64,000 nt of DNA. Origin: Marinobacter sp. 1-4A. GTDB taxonomy: Bacteria > Pseudomonadota > Gammaproteobacteria > Pseudomonadales > Oleiphilaceae. The stretch covers positions 124,001 through 188,000 of the forward strand of contig NZ_VCGY01000005.1 in NCBI RefSeq assembly GCF_016597725.1. The letters run 5' to 3'. This document shows, in pieces, positions 31,957-42,514 of the stretch. Both the position numbers and the translations under genes were made by a program. The notes under the pieces were generated by a model. It did no database searches and was not told the DNA's origin. It saw nothing but the letters and a program-made list of their open reading frames with translations. Positions within the stretch are counted from its first letter, which is position 1. Each line of letters opens with the position of its first letter.

Positions 31957-33318
31957 ATGTCCGATATTCTGGAAAAAAGCCAAGCCCGCCAACGTTTACG
32001 CTCACTGAGTGAAGCGCTAGATAGTGGTGCGCTAAAGCAGGTTGCCCGCATTCTCAACGGCGGTCTAAGCCCCAGCGATATTGCTCACCTACTGGAATCA
32101 TCGCCACCGCGCCAGAGAGCCCTGCTCTGGAATCTGGTCGACAAGCAGTTGGAAGGCGACGTTCTTCAGTATCTTAACGAGGATATTCGGGCCGAATACC
32201 TGAGCCGACTGAACGCTCAGGAACTGGCGGATATCATTGAAGACTTCGAGTCGGACGATCTCGCCGACCTTCTGCAACAGCTGCCAGACAAAGTCATCCA
32301 AGAAGTTCTGGACACCATGGATGATCAGGACCGGCAGCGGGTTGAGGAAGTCCTATCCTACCCGGAGGACACCGCTGGCGGTCTGATGAATACGGACACC
32401 ATCACTGTCCGCCCTGATATCAGTATCGACGTTGTCTTACGTTACCTGCGCCGCCACCGTGCGCTGCCCCCGATGACCGACAGCCTGATTGTGGTAAGCC
32501 GGCGCGACGAGTTCATCGGTATGCTGTCTATCACCAAAATGCTTGTATCCAATCAAGCGGCCACCGTTCGCGAGGTAATGGATACCGACATTGAACCTAT
32601 ACCCGTCACACTTTCGGACACCAAGGTAGCCACTCTGTTTGAGCGCTATGACCTGATCTCCGCGCCGGTAGTGAATCAGGAGGGGCACCTGCTGGGCCGA
32701 ATCACCATCGATGACGTGGTAGATGTTATCCGGGAAGACGCAGACCATTCGTTGATGAGTATGGCCGGTCTTGATGACGACGAAGATACCTTTGCGCCAG
32801 TATGGAAAACAACCCGCCGTAGGGCAGTCTGGTTGGGCGTTAACCTGCTTACCGCCTTTATTGCTTCTGGCGTGATTGGTCTGTTTGAAGACACGATTGA
32901 GAAGGTGGTTGCGCTAGCGGTGCTCATGCCCATTGTGGCGAGCATGGGCGGAATCGCAGGTAGCCAGACCTTAACACTGGTGATTAGAGGCATGGCGGTT
33001 GGCCAAATCAGCGGCACCAACGTCGGCTGGCTGCTGAACCGAGAGTTTCTTTCCGGTATTCTCAACGGCATGCTCTGGGCTGGCGTGGTGGCAGCGGCGG
33101 CCACCATGTGGTTTCAGGATTTATTAATAGGCGCCATTATTGCCGCTGCACTGATTATTAATCTGGTTGCAGCGGCACTGGTGGGTACAGTGCTGCCACT
33201 GTTCCTAAAATCCCGTAACATCGACCCCGCACTGGCAGGCAGCGTTATACTGACAACCGTCACAGATGTGGTCGGGTTTATGTCTTTTCTCGGCCTTGCG
33301 ACCATTTTTTACGCCTGA
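31957..33318 (+). CDS. mgtE: Magnesium transporter MgtE
   Basis: A 453-residue Mg2+ channel. It has the N-terminal helical domain, two CBS repeats (about 135-255) and about five membrane helices from residue 285 on, including the pore-region stretch MPIVASMGGIAGSQTLTLVIRG. The cytosolic domains close the channel when Mg2+ is high. GTAGGTGA provides the ribosome site. No magnesium riboswitch is visible in the short leader. Confidence 0.93.
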   Translation: MSDILEKSQARQRLRSLSEALDSGALKQVARILNGGLSPSDIAHLLESSPPRQRALLWNLVDKQLEGDVLQYLNEDIRAEYLSRLNAQELADIIEDFESDDLADLLQQLPDKVIQEVLDTMDDQDRQRVEEVLSYPEDTAGGLMNTDTITVRPDISIDVVLRYLRRHRALPPMTDSLIVVSRRDEFIGMLSITKMLVSNQAATVREVMDTDIEPIPVTLSDTKVATLFERYDLISAPVVNQEGHLLGRITIDDVVDVIREDADHSLMSMAGLDDDEDTFAPVWKTTRRRAVWLGVNLLTAFIASGVIGLFEDTIEKVVALAVLMPIVASMGGIAGSQTLTLVIRGMAVGQISGTNVGWLLNREFLSGILNGMLWAGVVAAAATMWFQDLLIGAIIAAALIINLVAAALVGTVLPLFLKSRNIDPALAGSVILTTVTDVVGFMSFLGLATIFYA

Positions 33319-33340
33319 ATCGGCAAATTTGGATGAAATC

Positions 33341-33868
33341 ATGATCGACGACCACCAAGACGACGAGGCACCGCAATACTCGGGGCCAAGCAAGTCTCAG
33401 CTTAAACGGGATATGCATGCACTCCAAGGTATTGGCAAGCGCATGCTGGAGCTGAGTAACGAACAGCTTGATACCTTGACCATCAGTGACACGCTTCGAA
33501 GCGCTATTGAAGAGTCCCGAAGGATCAAGCAAAACGAGGCCAAGCGCCGCCACCTGCAGTACATTGGTAAAATTATCCGGCAAGAAGATGATCCCGAGGC
33601 GGTGGAGCGAGCTATTGATGCTTTCGATTCGGGGAGCGAGGAACACACGCGCCGCCACCACTTGGCTGAGCGCTGGCGCGACCGCATGATTGCTGAGGGC
33701 GACTCGGTCGCTGGGGAATTCTTCAATTACTGCCCAGGTGCAGACATACAGCACCTACGCAATCTTGTTCGCAATGCGCGCAAGGATATGGAAAAACAGA
33801 AAAATACCGGGCAAGCCCGCAAGCTATTCCGCTACTTGCGAGAGTGCGTTGACGAAGCGGAGGCCTGA
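33341..33868 (+). CDS. darP: Ribosome-associated protein DarP (YjgA)
   Basis: A 175-residue charged protein of the DUF615/YjgA family (SKSQLKRDMHALQGIGKRML, then RRHHLAERWRDRM), which assists late assembly of the 50S subunit. The ATG at 33341 has GGA seven bases upstream. It is convergent with yhdP across only 19 bp. In Pseudomonas, tldD and a nitrilase-like gene lie between these two; here neither is present. Confidence 0.93.
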   Translation: MIDDHQDDEAPQYSGPSKSQLKRDMHALQGIGKRMLELSNEQLDTLTISDTLRSAIEESRRIKQNEAKRRHLQYIGKIIRQEDDPEAVERAIDAFDSGSEEHTRRHHLAERWRDRMIAEGDSVAGEFFNYCPGADIQHLRNLVRNARKDMEKQKNTGQARKLFRYLRECVDEAEA

Positions 33869-33887
33869 TTCTGCCAGCGTCGTACGG

Positions 33888-36800
33888 TTAGTCACCCGTA
33901 TCGAATACGCTGCGTAGATCCACCAAAGGGTCGTCCCAGGTTCCCGTCACGTTATAGGTGGCGCTTGTAAGCCTGCTTAGGGGATCACCCAGCACCTTGT
34001 CCAACACAAACAGCGCGCCTCCAATGGGTGCGCTGGCTCCCATCAGCAAGGCGGCCAAGGGCAGGTTTTGGGTTAGCGGCAATACCACAACCAGCCGCAT
34101 ATCAAATACCTCGTGGGCGAGACTGGTGCTACCGCTGAGCTTGAAAGCACCTGAAGGCCCCACCACCTGCAGCTCCGGGTTCATCGTCAGCAGGCCATCT
34201 TCAAGGCGGGCATGACCCGAGATGGCATCGAAAGCGACACCCCGTTCATACAAATCAGAGAAATCCAACTTGAGCCTGCGCCAAAGCGTATCGGCATTAA
34301 GCAGATTGAATATCCTAAACACTTGCGCGCTATTGTTGCTCTCCAGAATAACGCCGTCATCTAAGCGAAAGCTGACATTTCCGCTCAGGCTCGCAAGCTC
34401 AAACTCATCCGGGCGCCCGGGCCAAGCCAAATCCAATTCAATATTGGTCTGTTTGTTGGAGAGAGGCACTTCGGCATCAAACAGCTCGCCAAGATCTGCC
34501 AGAGCGCCACCCGTAATCGAACCGGCAAACTGACTGGTCTCTCGATTATCCACCACACTCCACGACATATCGCCCAGTAGCCTAATCGATTTGAGGCGAC
34601 CTTCGATGCCGGTTATGTTGAGCCTCTGGTGCTCGGGCCGTATGTGGAAAGACCAGCGCCCAAGGCTTTCATCGTTAAGGCGCAGATCGGAGATCGCGAT
34701 ATCCACATCTGGCCAGCTTCCGATATCCATAGAACGAAAGGCTTCCAGTTGCTGCTCTATAGTTAACAGTTCAGGGGCTTCCTTTGCTGCTGTCTCGTCC
34801 CGCACCAAACGCACTACAGCAAAATCAGCGGTAATCAGGCTTCGATCGTCAGGAATAACAACCCGGCCAATCGCCCGCTCTGAAATGGTACTTAAAACCC
34901 AACGGTCGCCCAAATCAAGAGCCTCTAACTCTATGTTTGTAAGGGTTTGCCCCCCTAGGTGAAGCTCTTCTAAAGTCAGCTCAACCCCAGAATCTTTCCA
35001 CAACAAATCAAAGGCCCCACGGTTCTCCCATGTTCCCGAAATGCCCAGCGCCCTTTCCGCCTCAGTATCTATCTCGGCGACCAGAGGTGCGGCCTGGCTT
35101 GCCTCTTTGGAAAAAGGTTCTGGCCAATCGATAGTGAGGCCTTCCAGATTGGAACGAACTGTCAAACGCGGGGGCCCTTCCTCCGAAATATCCAGTTGTG
35201 CAGAGTATTCAAACGTGCCTTTGAGCCCGTACTGGCCGCTAGTGGAATCATCGTCAATAGACTTCTGGTCGGCCATACCTGCCATGCGGAGTACGCTAGG
35301 AACAGACAGAGTGCCGGTTTGCTCGATCCGTAGCGCACGTGCCGCTCCGGGCTGACTGAGCGCAACAGTCACCGGCTCACCAAGAAAGTTTGCTCGCAAG
35401 GGTGCTCCCGAAAAGCCTTTTACAGAATGATAAGTCAGACCACCGGAGATTCTGTCCCAACGCAGATCCGCATCGGGATAGGTTATCGAGCCGTTTCTTG
35501 TGCGTATATTCGCCTCGACCACCGGAATTGCCTTCTCTTGCAGCGGCAGATCAATGGCTAGATCGAGCTTGTAGCTACCGCCATACTTCAAATTAGCGGC
35601 CTCGGTGCCAGCCATATCGCCAAACGGGGTGTTGGCCATCCAGTACACGATGGCATTAGCCGGCACCGGCGCTGAAACATTCACGCGCACCAGCGCACTC
35701 TCTTTTTCAGGGATAACCGCTACGGTACTTGGCTCCAATGCCAAGCCACCGGTTGTTCCGGTTGCCAGAGACACCAACGTGTCGCCGTTCTGTACATCAA
35801 CGCGTCCTTTTGCGTCCGTTACCTCCGGCCATTGGTCGTCGTAGCGAACGGTGGCGTTTTCAAACTCGTACCACATGGAGGATACAAAGGAACCCGAGGG
35901 GGAGTCTTCGCCAATTTGGCCGTGCCCATAGTAAACACCTGATGTTACATCAGCTTTCGTAATGGCTGTGGTCAGCCACTCATAGAGCCCTGCATCCACC
36001 ACTTTTTGTGGAACGAAGGCCGATAGCATGGAAGCTTCACCGTTCTCGACGCCCACACGAAGGCCGAGGTTGTCTTCGCCTTGTTCATCTAGCCTGAGAT
36101 CGAAAGCACCGCGCAAACGGGTACGTTCCCCATAGCTCAGGCGTATGTCATCTGCATAAACCCGGGTTACCGGGCCATCCAAGCGCCAGGCGACCGTGGC
36201 AGACAACTCGGGAAAAGCCCATTCGCCGCTGAACAACTCCGGGAACCCTAAGGTTACCGGCTGCACTCCTGAACGCGCACGCACATATCCGGCAACCTGA
36301 TCCATATATATAAAGCCGTTCACCCCGCTCGCTGCCGGCGCACCATCGTATGCCGCGACCCCTGCATCCCGTAATCGGCCTGAGAACTCAAACGTATTGT
36401 CTCCACTCCCCGGCACCCGAACCTTCATACCATCCAGAAAACCCACTGGGCGATAGTCGTTAAGCGCGTCAATAGCCCATGGGGGCAGGATCGGGAGTCT
36501 GGCAGTTAGGCGTCTTAGGGGGCGCAGAGGCAAAGCGTCGGCGGTGATGGTTATGCCGTCGGGCTCCGGGAGCAGCTTCAGGCTGAACGGCGGTACCTCG
36601 TCCCCATCCCAGGTCCAGGCTAGCTGTTTAAGGTGCCACTCACCGATGGTCTCTGGTCGGTCATTATCCTCGTCCGGGTTTTCCATCACGGCACTATGGC
36701 GGCGCCAGCCAAATTGTGCGCTGATATCTTCTAGGGGAGCCAAGGATTCGCCGTCAACGCCCAGCTGCAAGTAGGGCGTTCTTACGGTGCCACTGACTTG

Positions 36801-37682
36801 TTGCAAGATACCTTTGCGAAAAGTCAGCCAGGCTTCACCTCCCAGATCAAACCCTTCAACACGGATATCTCGCCATTGGTATTCGTCAATCAAGCCATCA
36901 AACAGGCGGCCAGAATCCACATCAAGGTAGAGCTGGCCACTGAAATCGCCGCGGAAGAAGTGTTTTCCAACCAGAGTAAAGCTGGCAAGTTGTTGGGTTG
37001 TGGAAGATTGCATGGCACGCCCCGATGCACGGAACAAGCCTTGTTGATATCGCAGATCGAGCTGCGGTATATCAAGGTGGCGAAGCTGACCTTGATTATC
37101 TCGAATGCCTAGGTTCACCCGAGTCACTTTTATATAGGGATCTGACAGCCATTTCCCGGCAACTTCGAGCCAATGGCGGAATCGATTGTTGAGGGGTTCC
37201 GGGAAATCAGCACCCCGAACCCCCACTTCACCGCTATCCATCTGGTTCAGCGTCAATTCAAGCCCGTCGGCCTCAAAGTCCTCGAACACGATTCGAAAAC
37301 GCAATAACGATGCCAGAGCATCAAAGCGGATGGTTAAATGCTGCAAGCTCACCACCCGCACTCCGGAATCCGGGTTGGTCACGTCTATGTTTTGTGCGGT
37401 AAACGAGGGATCGAGCCAGAACCAGCGCGAAGAGAGGCTTCCAATGCTGACCTCGTGACCTAAGCGCGTGGAGAGTTCTCGGGAAAGGTCATCCCGGAAG
37501 GCGTCCACATTTTGCGTAAGCTGGCGACCAATGCCCGCGTAGAGCGCGAGTAGCACAAGCACAACCAGCAACAGCCACCAAACGGCATTGGTTAAAACGG
37601 CCATTAAGCGCACAGGTTGACTGTCCGGGCAGTTATCCGGCAAAAGCGGTGGGCGTTCGGAGGAAGGCGTCCGGGGTGTCAC
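33888..37682 (-). CDS. yhdP: AsmA-like envelope protein YhdP
   Basis: A 1264-residue inner-membrane-anchored protein with one N-terminal helix (about 30-50) and a very long, beta-rich periplasmic body, ending in the DUF3971/AsmA_2 region. YhdP is one of the bridge-like proteins (with TamB and YdbH) thought to carry phospholipids to the outer membrane. The GTG at 37682 has AGGGGGTGA about seven bases upstream. It is the last gene of the mreB-to-yhdP series. Confidence 0.93.
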   Translation of the reverse strand: MTPRTPSSERPPLLPDNCPDSQPVRLMAVLTNAVWWLLLVVLVLLALYAGIGRQLTQNVDAFRDDLSRELSTRLGHEVSIGSLSSRWFWLDPSFTAQNIDVTNPDSGVRVVSLQHLTIRFDALASLLRFRIVFEDFEADGLELTLNQMDSGEVGVRGADFPEPLNNRFRHWLEVAGKWLSDPYIKVTRVNLGIRDNQGQLRHLDIPQLDLRYQQGLFRASGRAMQSSTTQQLASFTLVGKHFFRGDFSGQLYLDVDSGRLFDGLIDEYQWRDIRVEGFDLGGEAWLTFRKGILQQVSGTVRTPYLQLGVDGESLAPLEDISAQFGWRRHSAVMENPDEDNDRPETIGEWHLKQLAWTWDGDEVPPFSLKLLPEPDGITITADALPLRPLRRLTARLPILPPWAIDALNDYRPVGFLDGMKVRVPGSGDNTFEFSGRLRDAGVAAYDGAPAASGVNGFIYMDQVAGYVRARSGVQPVTLGFPELFSGEWAFPELSATVAWRLDGPVTRVYADDIRLSYGERTRLRGAFDLRLDEQGEDNLGLRVGVENGEASMLSAFVPQKVVDAGLYEWLTTAITKADVTSGVYYGHGQIGEDSPSGSFVSSMWYEFENATVRYDDQWPEVTDAKGRVDVQNGDTLVSLATGTTGGLALEPSTVAVIPEKESALVRVNVSAPVPANAIVYWMANTPFGDMAGTEAANLKYGGSYKLDLAIDLPLQEKAIPVVEANIRTRNGSITYPDADLRWDRISGGLTYHSVKGFSGAPLRANFLGEPVTVALSQPGAARALRIEQTGTLSVPSVLRMAGMADQKSIDDDSTSGQYGLKGTFEYSAQLDISEEGPPRLTVRSNLEGLTIDWPEPFSKEASQAAPLVAEIDTEAERALGISGTWENRGAFDLLWKDSGVELTLEELHLGGQTLTNIELEALDLGDRWVLSTISERAIGRVVIPDDRSLITADFAVVRLVRDETAAKEAPELLTIEQQLEAFRSMDIGSWPDVDIAISDLRLNDESLGRWSFHIRPEHQRLNITGIEGRLKSIRLLGDMSWSVVDNRETSQFAGSITGGALADLGELFDAEVPLSNKQTNIELDLAWPGRPDEFELASLSGNVSFRLDDGVILESNNSAQVFRIFNLLNADTLWRRLKLDFSDLYERGVAFDAISGHARLEDGLLTMNPELQVVGPSGAFKLSGSTSLAHEVFDMRLVVVLPLTQNLPLAALLMGASAPIGGALFVLDKVLGDPLSRLTSATYNVTGTWDDPLVDLRSVFDTGD

Positions 37683-37719
37683 TTTTAATCACCCCCTACG
37701 CCGATATGTCGCCTCGGAG

Positions 37720-39201
37720 TCAGAGCAAAACCACATCGTACTGCTCCTGGCTATAAAACGGCTCCACCTGAAAGCGGACAGTCTTGGCAATGAAGGTTTC
37801 GAGATCTGCCACGTTGTCAGATTCTTCATCAACGAGGCGGTCTACCACGCTCTGCGATGCCATCACCAGATAGCTCTCGGCATCATAGGCCCGATTTACC
37901 CGAAGAATTTCCCGGAAAATTTCGAAACACACGGTTTCGCTGGTTTTCAGGAAGCCTCTGCCATCACAGATTGGACAGGGTTCGCACAAAACCTGACCGA
38001 GGCTTTCAGTGGTTCGCTTTCGCGTCATTTCCACTAATCCCAGCTCAGACACGCCGGTTATCTTGGTTTTGGCGTGGTCCCGCTCAAGCATCTTTTCCAG
38101 CATCCGGTGCACCTGGCGCTGGTGTTCAACATCTTCCATATCAATAAAGTCGATGATGATGATGCCACCGAGATTACGCAGGCGCAGCTGACGACTGATT
38201 GCCCGGGCAGCCTCAAGGTTAGTTTTGAAAATCGTTTCTTCGAGATTTCGATGCCCCACAAAAGCACCGGTGTTGATGTCGATGGTGGTCATGGCCTCGG
38301 TTTGATCAATGATCACGTAGCCACCGGATTTAAGCTGCACTTTGCGGCTCAGAGCCTTTTGAATTTCATCTTCCACCGAATAAAGATCAAAAATGGGCCG
38401 TTCACCCGGGTAGTATTCCACCTTGTCGGCAAATTCCGTGACAAATTCATCAACAAATTCCATAACCCGCTGGTGACTCTCGCGGCTATCTATGCGTACT
38501 TTCTCCGTCTGCGGCCGAATAAGATCCCGAATAGTGCGAATGAACAGGGGCAGGTCTTTGTAGACGGCTGCAGGCGCCTGCACCTTGGCAATGCGGTCAT
38601 GGATGGACTGGCTCAGGTGGTGCAGGTAGTTCATATCGGCGAGCAATTCTTCAGACGTTGCCGCCTCAGCCGCCGTTCGGATGATGTACCCACCCTGTAT
38701 ATCCGGGTGCGCCGCGGCGCCTTCCTCAACAAGAGCCTTCAATCGGCTGCGCTCGGCTTCATCCTCAATTCTTTGTGAAATGCCCACATGGCTAACATCT
38801 GGCATAAACACCAGATACCGGGAGGGGATTGAAAGCTGCGTGGTCAGGCGTGCGCCTTTTGTGCCGATAGGGTCTTTGGTGACCTGCACGACCAGTGATT
38901 GCCCTTCCCTCAGCAAGGTGCGGATATCGGGAACGGCTTTTGGGCCATCACTGGAGTCGGCTGTGCTGGACTGGTTTGGAACCACATCAGAAGCATGAAT
39001 AAACGCCGCACGCTCCAGCCCTATATCAACAAACGCCGCCTCCATACCGGGAAGCACGCGCACAACCTTGCCTTTGTAAATATTGCCCACAATTCCCTTG
39101 CGGCTGGCACGCTCTATGTAGGCCTCTTGCAACATTCCGTTCTCAACCAAGGCGACCCGGGTTTCAACCGGCGTTACGTTGATTAGGATTTCTTCGCTCA
39201 T
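37720..39201 (-). CDS. rng: Ribonuclease G
   Basis: An endoribonuclease of the RNase E/G family, 493 residues. It has an S1 domain (about 35-125, [25 protein letters not shown]), the DNase I-like catalytic region with acidic residues in [10 protein letters not shown], and the zinc-link CPICDGRG. RNase G matures the 16S rRNA 5' end and turns over some mRNAs. Its start overlaps the maf stop by 4 bp. Confidence 0.96.
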   Translation of the reverse strand: MSEEILINVTPVETRVALVENGMLQEAYIERASRKGIVGNIYKGKVVRVLPGMEAAFVDIGLERAAFIHASDVVPNQSSTADSSDGPKAVPDIRTLLREGQSLVVQVTKDPIGTKGARLTTQLSIPSRYLVFMPDVSHVGISQRIEDEAERSRLKALVEEGAAAHPDIQGGYIIRTAAEAATSEELLADMNYLHHLSQSIHDRIAKVQAPAAVYKDLPLFIRTIRDLIRPQTEKVRIDSRESHQRVMEFVDEFVTEFADKVEYYPGERPIFDLYSVEDEIQKALSRKVQLKSGGYVIIDQTEAMTTIDINTGAFVGHRNLEETIFKTNLEAARAISRQLRLRNLGGIIIIDFIDMEDVEHQRQVHRMLEKMLERDHAKTKITGVSELGLVEMTRKRTTESLGQVLCEPCPICDGRGFLKTSETVCFEIFREILRVNRAYDAESYLVMASQSVVDRLVDEESDNVADLETFIAKTVRFQVEPFYSQEQYDVVLL

Positions 39202-39800
39202 GATTGGCTCTCCCTACTACTCGGCCAGTGTTTCCATACAATACAGCCAGCGTTGGCCAGCAAGGCGGCGGTTTCCTGCAACGGCAGCCCAACAACCGCA
39301 CTGTAACTCCCTTTCAGTTGCTTCACAAAAATACCACCAAGCCCCTGAATTCCATAACTACCGGCCTTGTCCATCGGCTCACCTGTGGCTACGTAGGCTG
39401 CAATCTCGCCTTGCGACAGTACCCGGAAGCTCACATCTGTAACCACTAGGCGGGATTCACAGTGTTCGCCTTTGGTCACTGCAATGGCTGTCATCACCTG
39501 ATGGGTTTTGCCAGATAACCGCGTCAGCATAATTGTGGCCTCAGCCTCGTCAGATGGTTTACCCAAAATGGCGCCTTCCAGAACCACAGAAGTGTCGGAG
39601 CCAAGAACAATATCACCCGGAAAATCGGCTGAAATCGCCAGAGCTTTCTCTCGGGCAAGCCGCTCCACGTAATCGCCCGGTGATTCGGATGCTCGCGGCG
39701 TTTCGTCAATGTGTGCAGGCTGCACAGAAAACGCCACACCAATCTGCGTAAGCAACTCCGAGCGGCGTGGCGACGCTGAGGCAAGAATAATCGAAGTCAT
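39198..39800 (-). CDS. Maf-like nucleotide pyrophosphatase (YhdE type)
   Basis: A 200-residue Maf-family enzyme with the N-terminal [15 protein letters not shown] motif and the [11 protein letters not shown] catalytic region. The family hydrolyses non-canonical or pyrimidine NTPs (dTTP/UTP for the YhdE group). It is coupled to rng and lies 2 bp after mreD, the usual gammaproteobacterial order. Confidence 0.93.
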   Translation of the reverse strand: MTSIILASASPRRSELLTQIGVAFSVQPAHIDETPRASESPGDYVERLAREKALAISADFPGDIVLGSDTSVVLEGAILGKPSDEAEATIMLTRLSGKTHQVMTAIAVTKGEHCESRLVVTDVSFRVLSQGEIAAYVATGEPMDKAGSYGIQGLGGIFVKQLKGSYSAVVGLPLQETAALLANAGCIVWKHWPSSRESQS

Positions 39801-39802
39801 GG

Positions 39803-40279
39803 CTACCCCAGCTTCCGGTTAATGTTATCCATCAGTATGCAGAACATTGGCCATAGCAAAGCGCTGGTGAGTGCAGGCCAAAGGTAGCTGAACCCGGCAT
39901 CTTCGCCGCCAAACATTTGCTTGAGAAAGTGCACCAGCATTTGATTGATACCCAGCAACAAAAACACCATCAAACATTGCTGCGGCATTGGATACATTCG
40001 CAACCGCTGGTGAATGGTGAGAACCAGAAATGCGATCAACCCCATTGCCAGTGCATTCACGCCCAAAGGAGTTGCCTCGAGCACATCGAGAAGCAACCCT
40101 AAACACCAAGCTAGCACTATGCCGAACTGCGCCGGTGTGCGGAAGGTCCAATAAAACACCACCAGCCCAAGCCATTCGGGACGAAATTCAAACCAACCTG
40201 CGGGGAAGAGCGAAATACTCAGCACTAAAGATGCGACTACAGACAGAACAAATACGGGGTAACTGATAACGGATAGCAT
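39803..40279 (-). CDS. mreD: Rod-shape determining protein MreD
   Basis: A 158-residue polytopic inner-membrane protein with about five helices, the MreD pattern ([13 protein letters not shown], then [15 protein letters not shown]). It is part of the elongasome with MreB, MreC, RodA and PBP2. Its start overlaps the mreC stop by one base (TGATG). Confidence 0.93.
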   Translation of the reverse strand: MLSVISYPVFVLSVVASLVLSISLFPAGWFEFRPEWLGLVVFYWTFRTPAQFGIVLAWCLGLLLDVLEATPLGVNALAMGLIAFLVLTIHQRLRMYPMPQQCLMVFLLLGINQMLVHFLKQMFGGEDAGFSYLWPALTSALLWPMFCILMDNINRKLG

Positions 40280-41184
40280 CAGCCCTGCCCCTCCTGCGCC
40301 GTTTCGTATGCCGGACTAAAAGAAGGCGTATCAATATTCGCCTCGGAATCCGCCGGGGATTCACTTGATGGCGGAAATACCACCAGCACCAGGCGGCTCT
40401 GGTTTAACTGTGCTTTAGGGCGAGCGCGTATATCAACAAAAGGCTCACCCGGTTCCTTGTTGATCAGACTCACCTCCGCAACCGGATACCCTCTAGGAAA
40501 GCGCCCACCAAGCCCGGAGCTCACCAACAAATCTCCTTCCCGGATATCCGCTGTGTCTGGCACGTGAACCAGTTCAAGAGTGTCGGAATCGCCGGTGCCC
40601 AGAAGAATTGCCCGAAGCCCGTTGCGCACAACCTCAACCGGCACAGCGTGACTGCTGTCTGAAACGAGGAGTACGCGGGAGGTAACCTGACTGGTCTGCA
40701 CCACTTGCCCCATCAGGCCGTGGGCATCCAGTATGGCTTGCCCCACTTGCAAGCCATCGCTCCGGCCTTTATTGATAACGATTTCATGGGAATAAGGGTC
40801 GGGCGACACGCCCACGACCTCGCTGACGATAACCCGGTCATCAAGGAGTTCCGAGGAATTCATCAAGCGGCGGAGTTCGTTGTTCTCAGAGGCTAAAGCA
40901 GCGTATTTGAGGGCCCTGCGCTCAAGAATAAGCAGCCGGGCTTTGAGGTCTTCGTTTTCCTGCTTTACATCTTCGCGAGTGGTGAAAAGCCCGGCAACCC
41001 AATCACTAAATTGATAGGGAGCGTTGCCCAGCCAATAGACTGGCGTGAGGCCGGTTGCCAAGGTGCTGCGGATAGGAGTTACACGGTCAAACTGATAATC
41101 GGCAACGATTAACGTCGCCGATACAATAATAACGAGCAAAAGCCGGAGGCCCGGTACCGGCCCCTGAACGAAAATGGTTTTAAT
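40279..41184 (-). CDS. mreC: Rod-shape determining protein MreC (probable ATT start)
   Basis: A bitopic elongasome scaffold. With the start proposed here the protein has 301 residues: a short cytoplasmic tail, one membrane helix (about 15-35), a coiled coil (about 75-115, TREDVKQENEDLKARLLILE) and the periplasmic beta domain with SHAVPVEV and PVAEV. The usual N-terminus (IKTIFVQGPVPGLRLLL) is present in frame upstream of the first TTG (41139), but no ATG, GTG or TTG precedes it. An ATT at 41184 has GGGAGGG about 7 bases upstream and lies 20 bp after mreB. A start at 41139 would cut into the conserved N-terminus. Confidence 0.85.
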   Translation of the reverse strand: MKTIFVQGPVPGLRLLLVIIVSATLIVADYQFDRVTPIRSTLATGLTPVYWLGNAPYQFSDWVAGLFTTREDVKQENEDLKARLLILERRALKYAALASENNELRRLMNSSELLDDRVIVSEVVGVSPDPYSHEIVINKGRSDGLQVGQAILDAHGLMGQVVQTSQVTSRVLLVSDSSHAVPVEVVRNGLRAILLGTGDSDTLELVHVPDTADIREGDLLVSSGLGGRFPRGYPVAEVSLINKEPGEPFVDIRARPKAQLNQSRLVLVVFPPSSESPADSEANIDTPSFSPAYETAQEGQG

Positions 41185-41204
41185 GGCGATCCCTCCCCAA
41201 AGGA

Positions 41205-42263
<1,059 letters not shown>

Positions 42264-42361
42264 CTAAGAGTTGCGGTTGCAGAAAGATGCGGCAACTTTA
42301 GCAGTGCCCCCCCTCTCAGGCAAGGCACAGCCTGCTGTTAAGGCAAATGATATCCTGCCCA

Positions 42362-42381
42362 GCATGAACAATTGTTCATGC
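42362..42381. promoter_or_regulatory. 20-bp perfect palindrome in the mreB/mscS divergent region
   Basis: GCATGAACAATTGTTCATGC is an exact 20-bp palindrome, about 115 bp upstream of mreB and 135 bp upstream of the channel gene. TTGACG at 42421-42426 could be a -35 box for the rightward gene. The palindrome resembles a dimeric operator; the binding protein is not known. Confidence 0.45.
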
Positions 42382-42514
42382 ACTTGCAGCACCAGATTCC
42401 GCAAGCGCTCAATTTGCTGGTTGACGCAGACATTGAGTTGAACTTTGCTACACACTAAAGTCGGCCTAAAAAGCCATACACCTTTTACTAAATCCGCCAG
42501 AATCGAGGCTGCCT

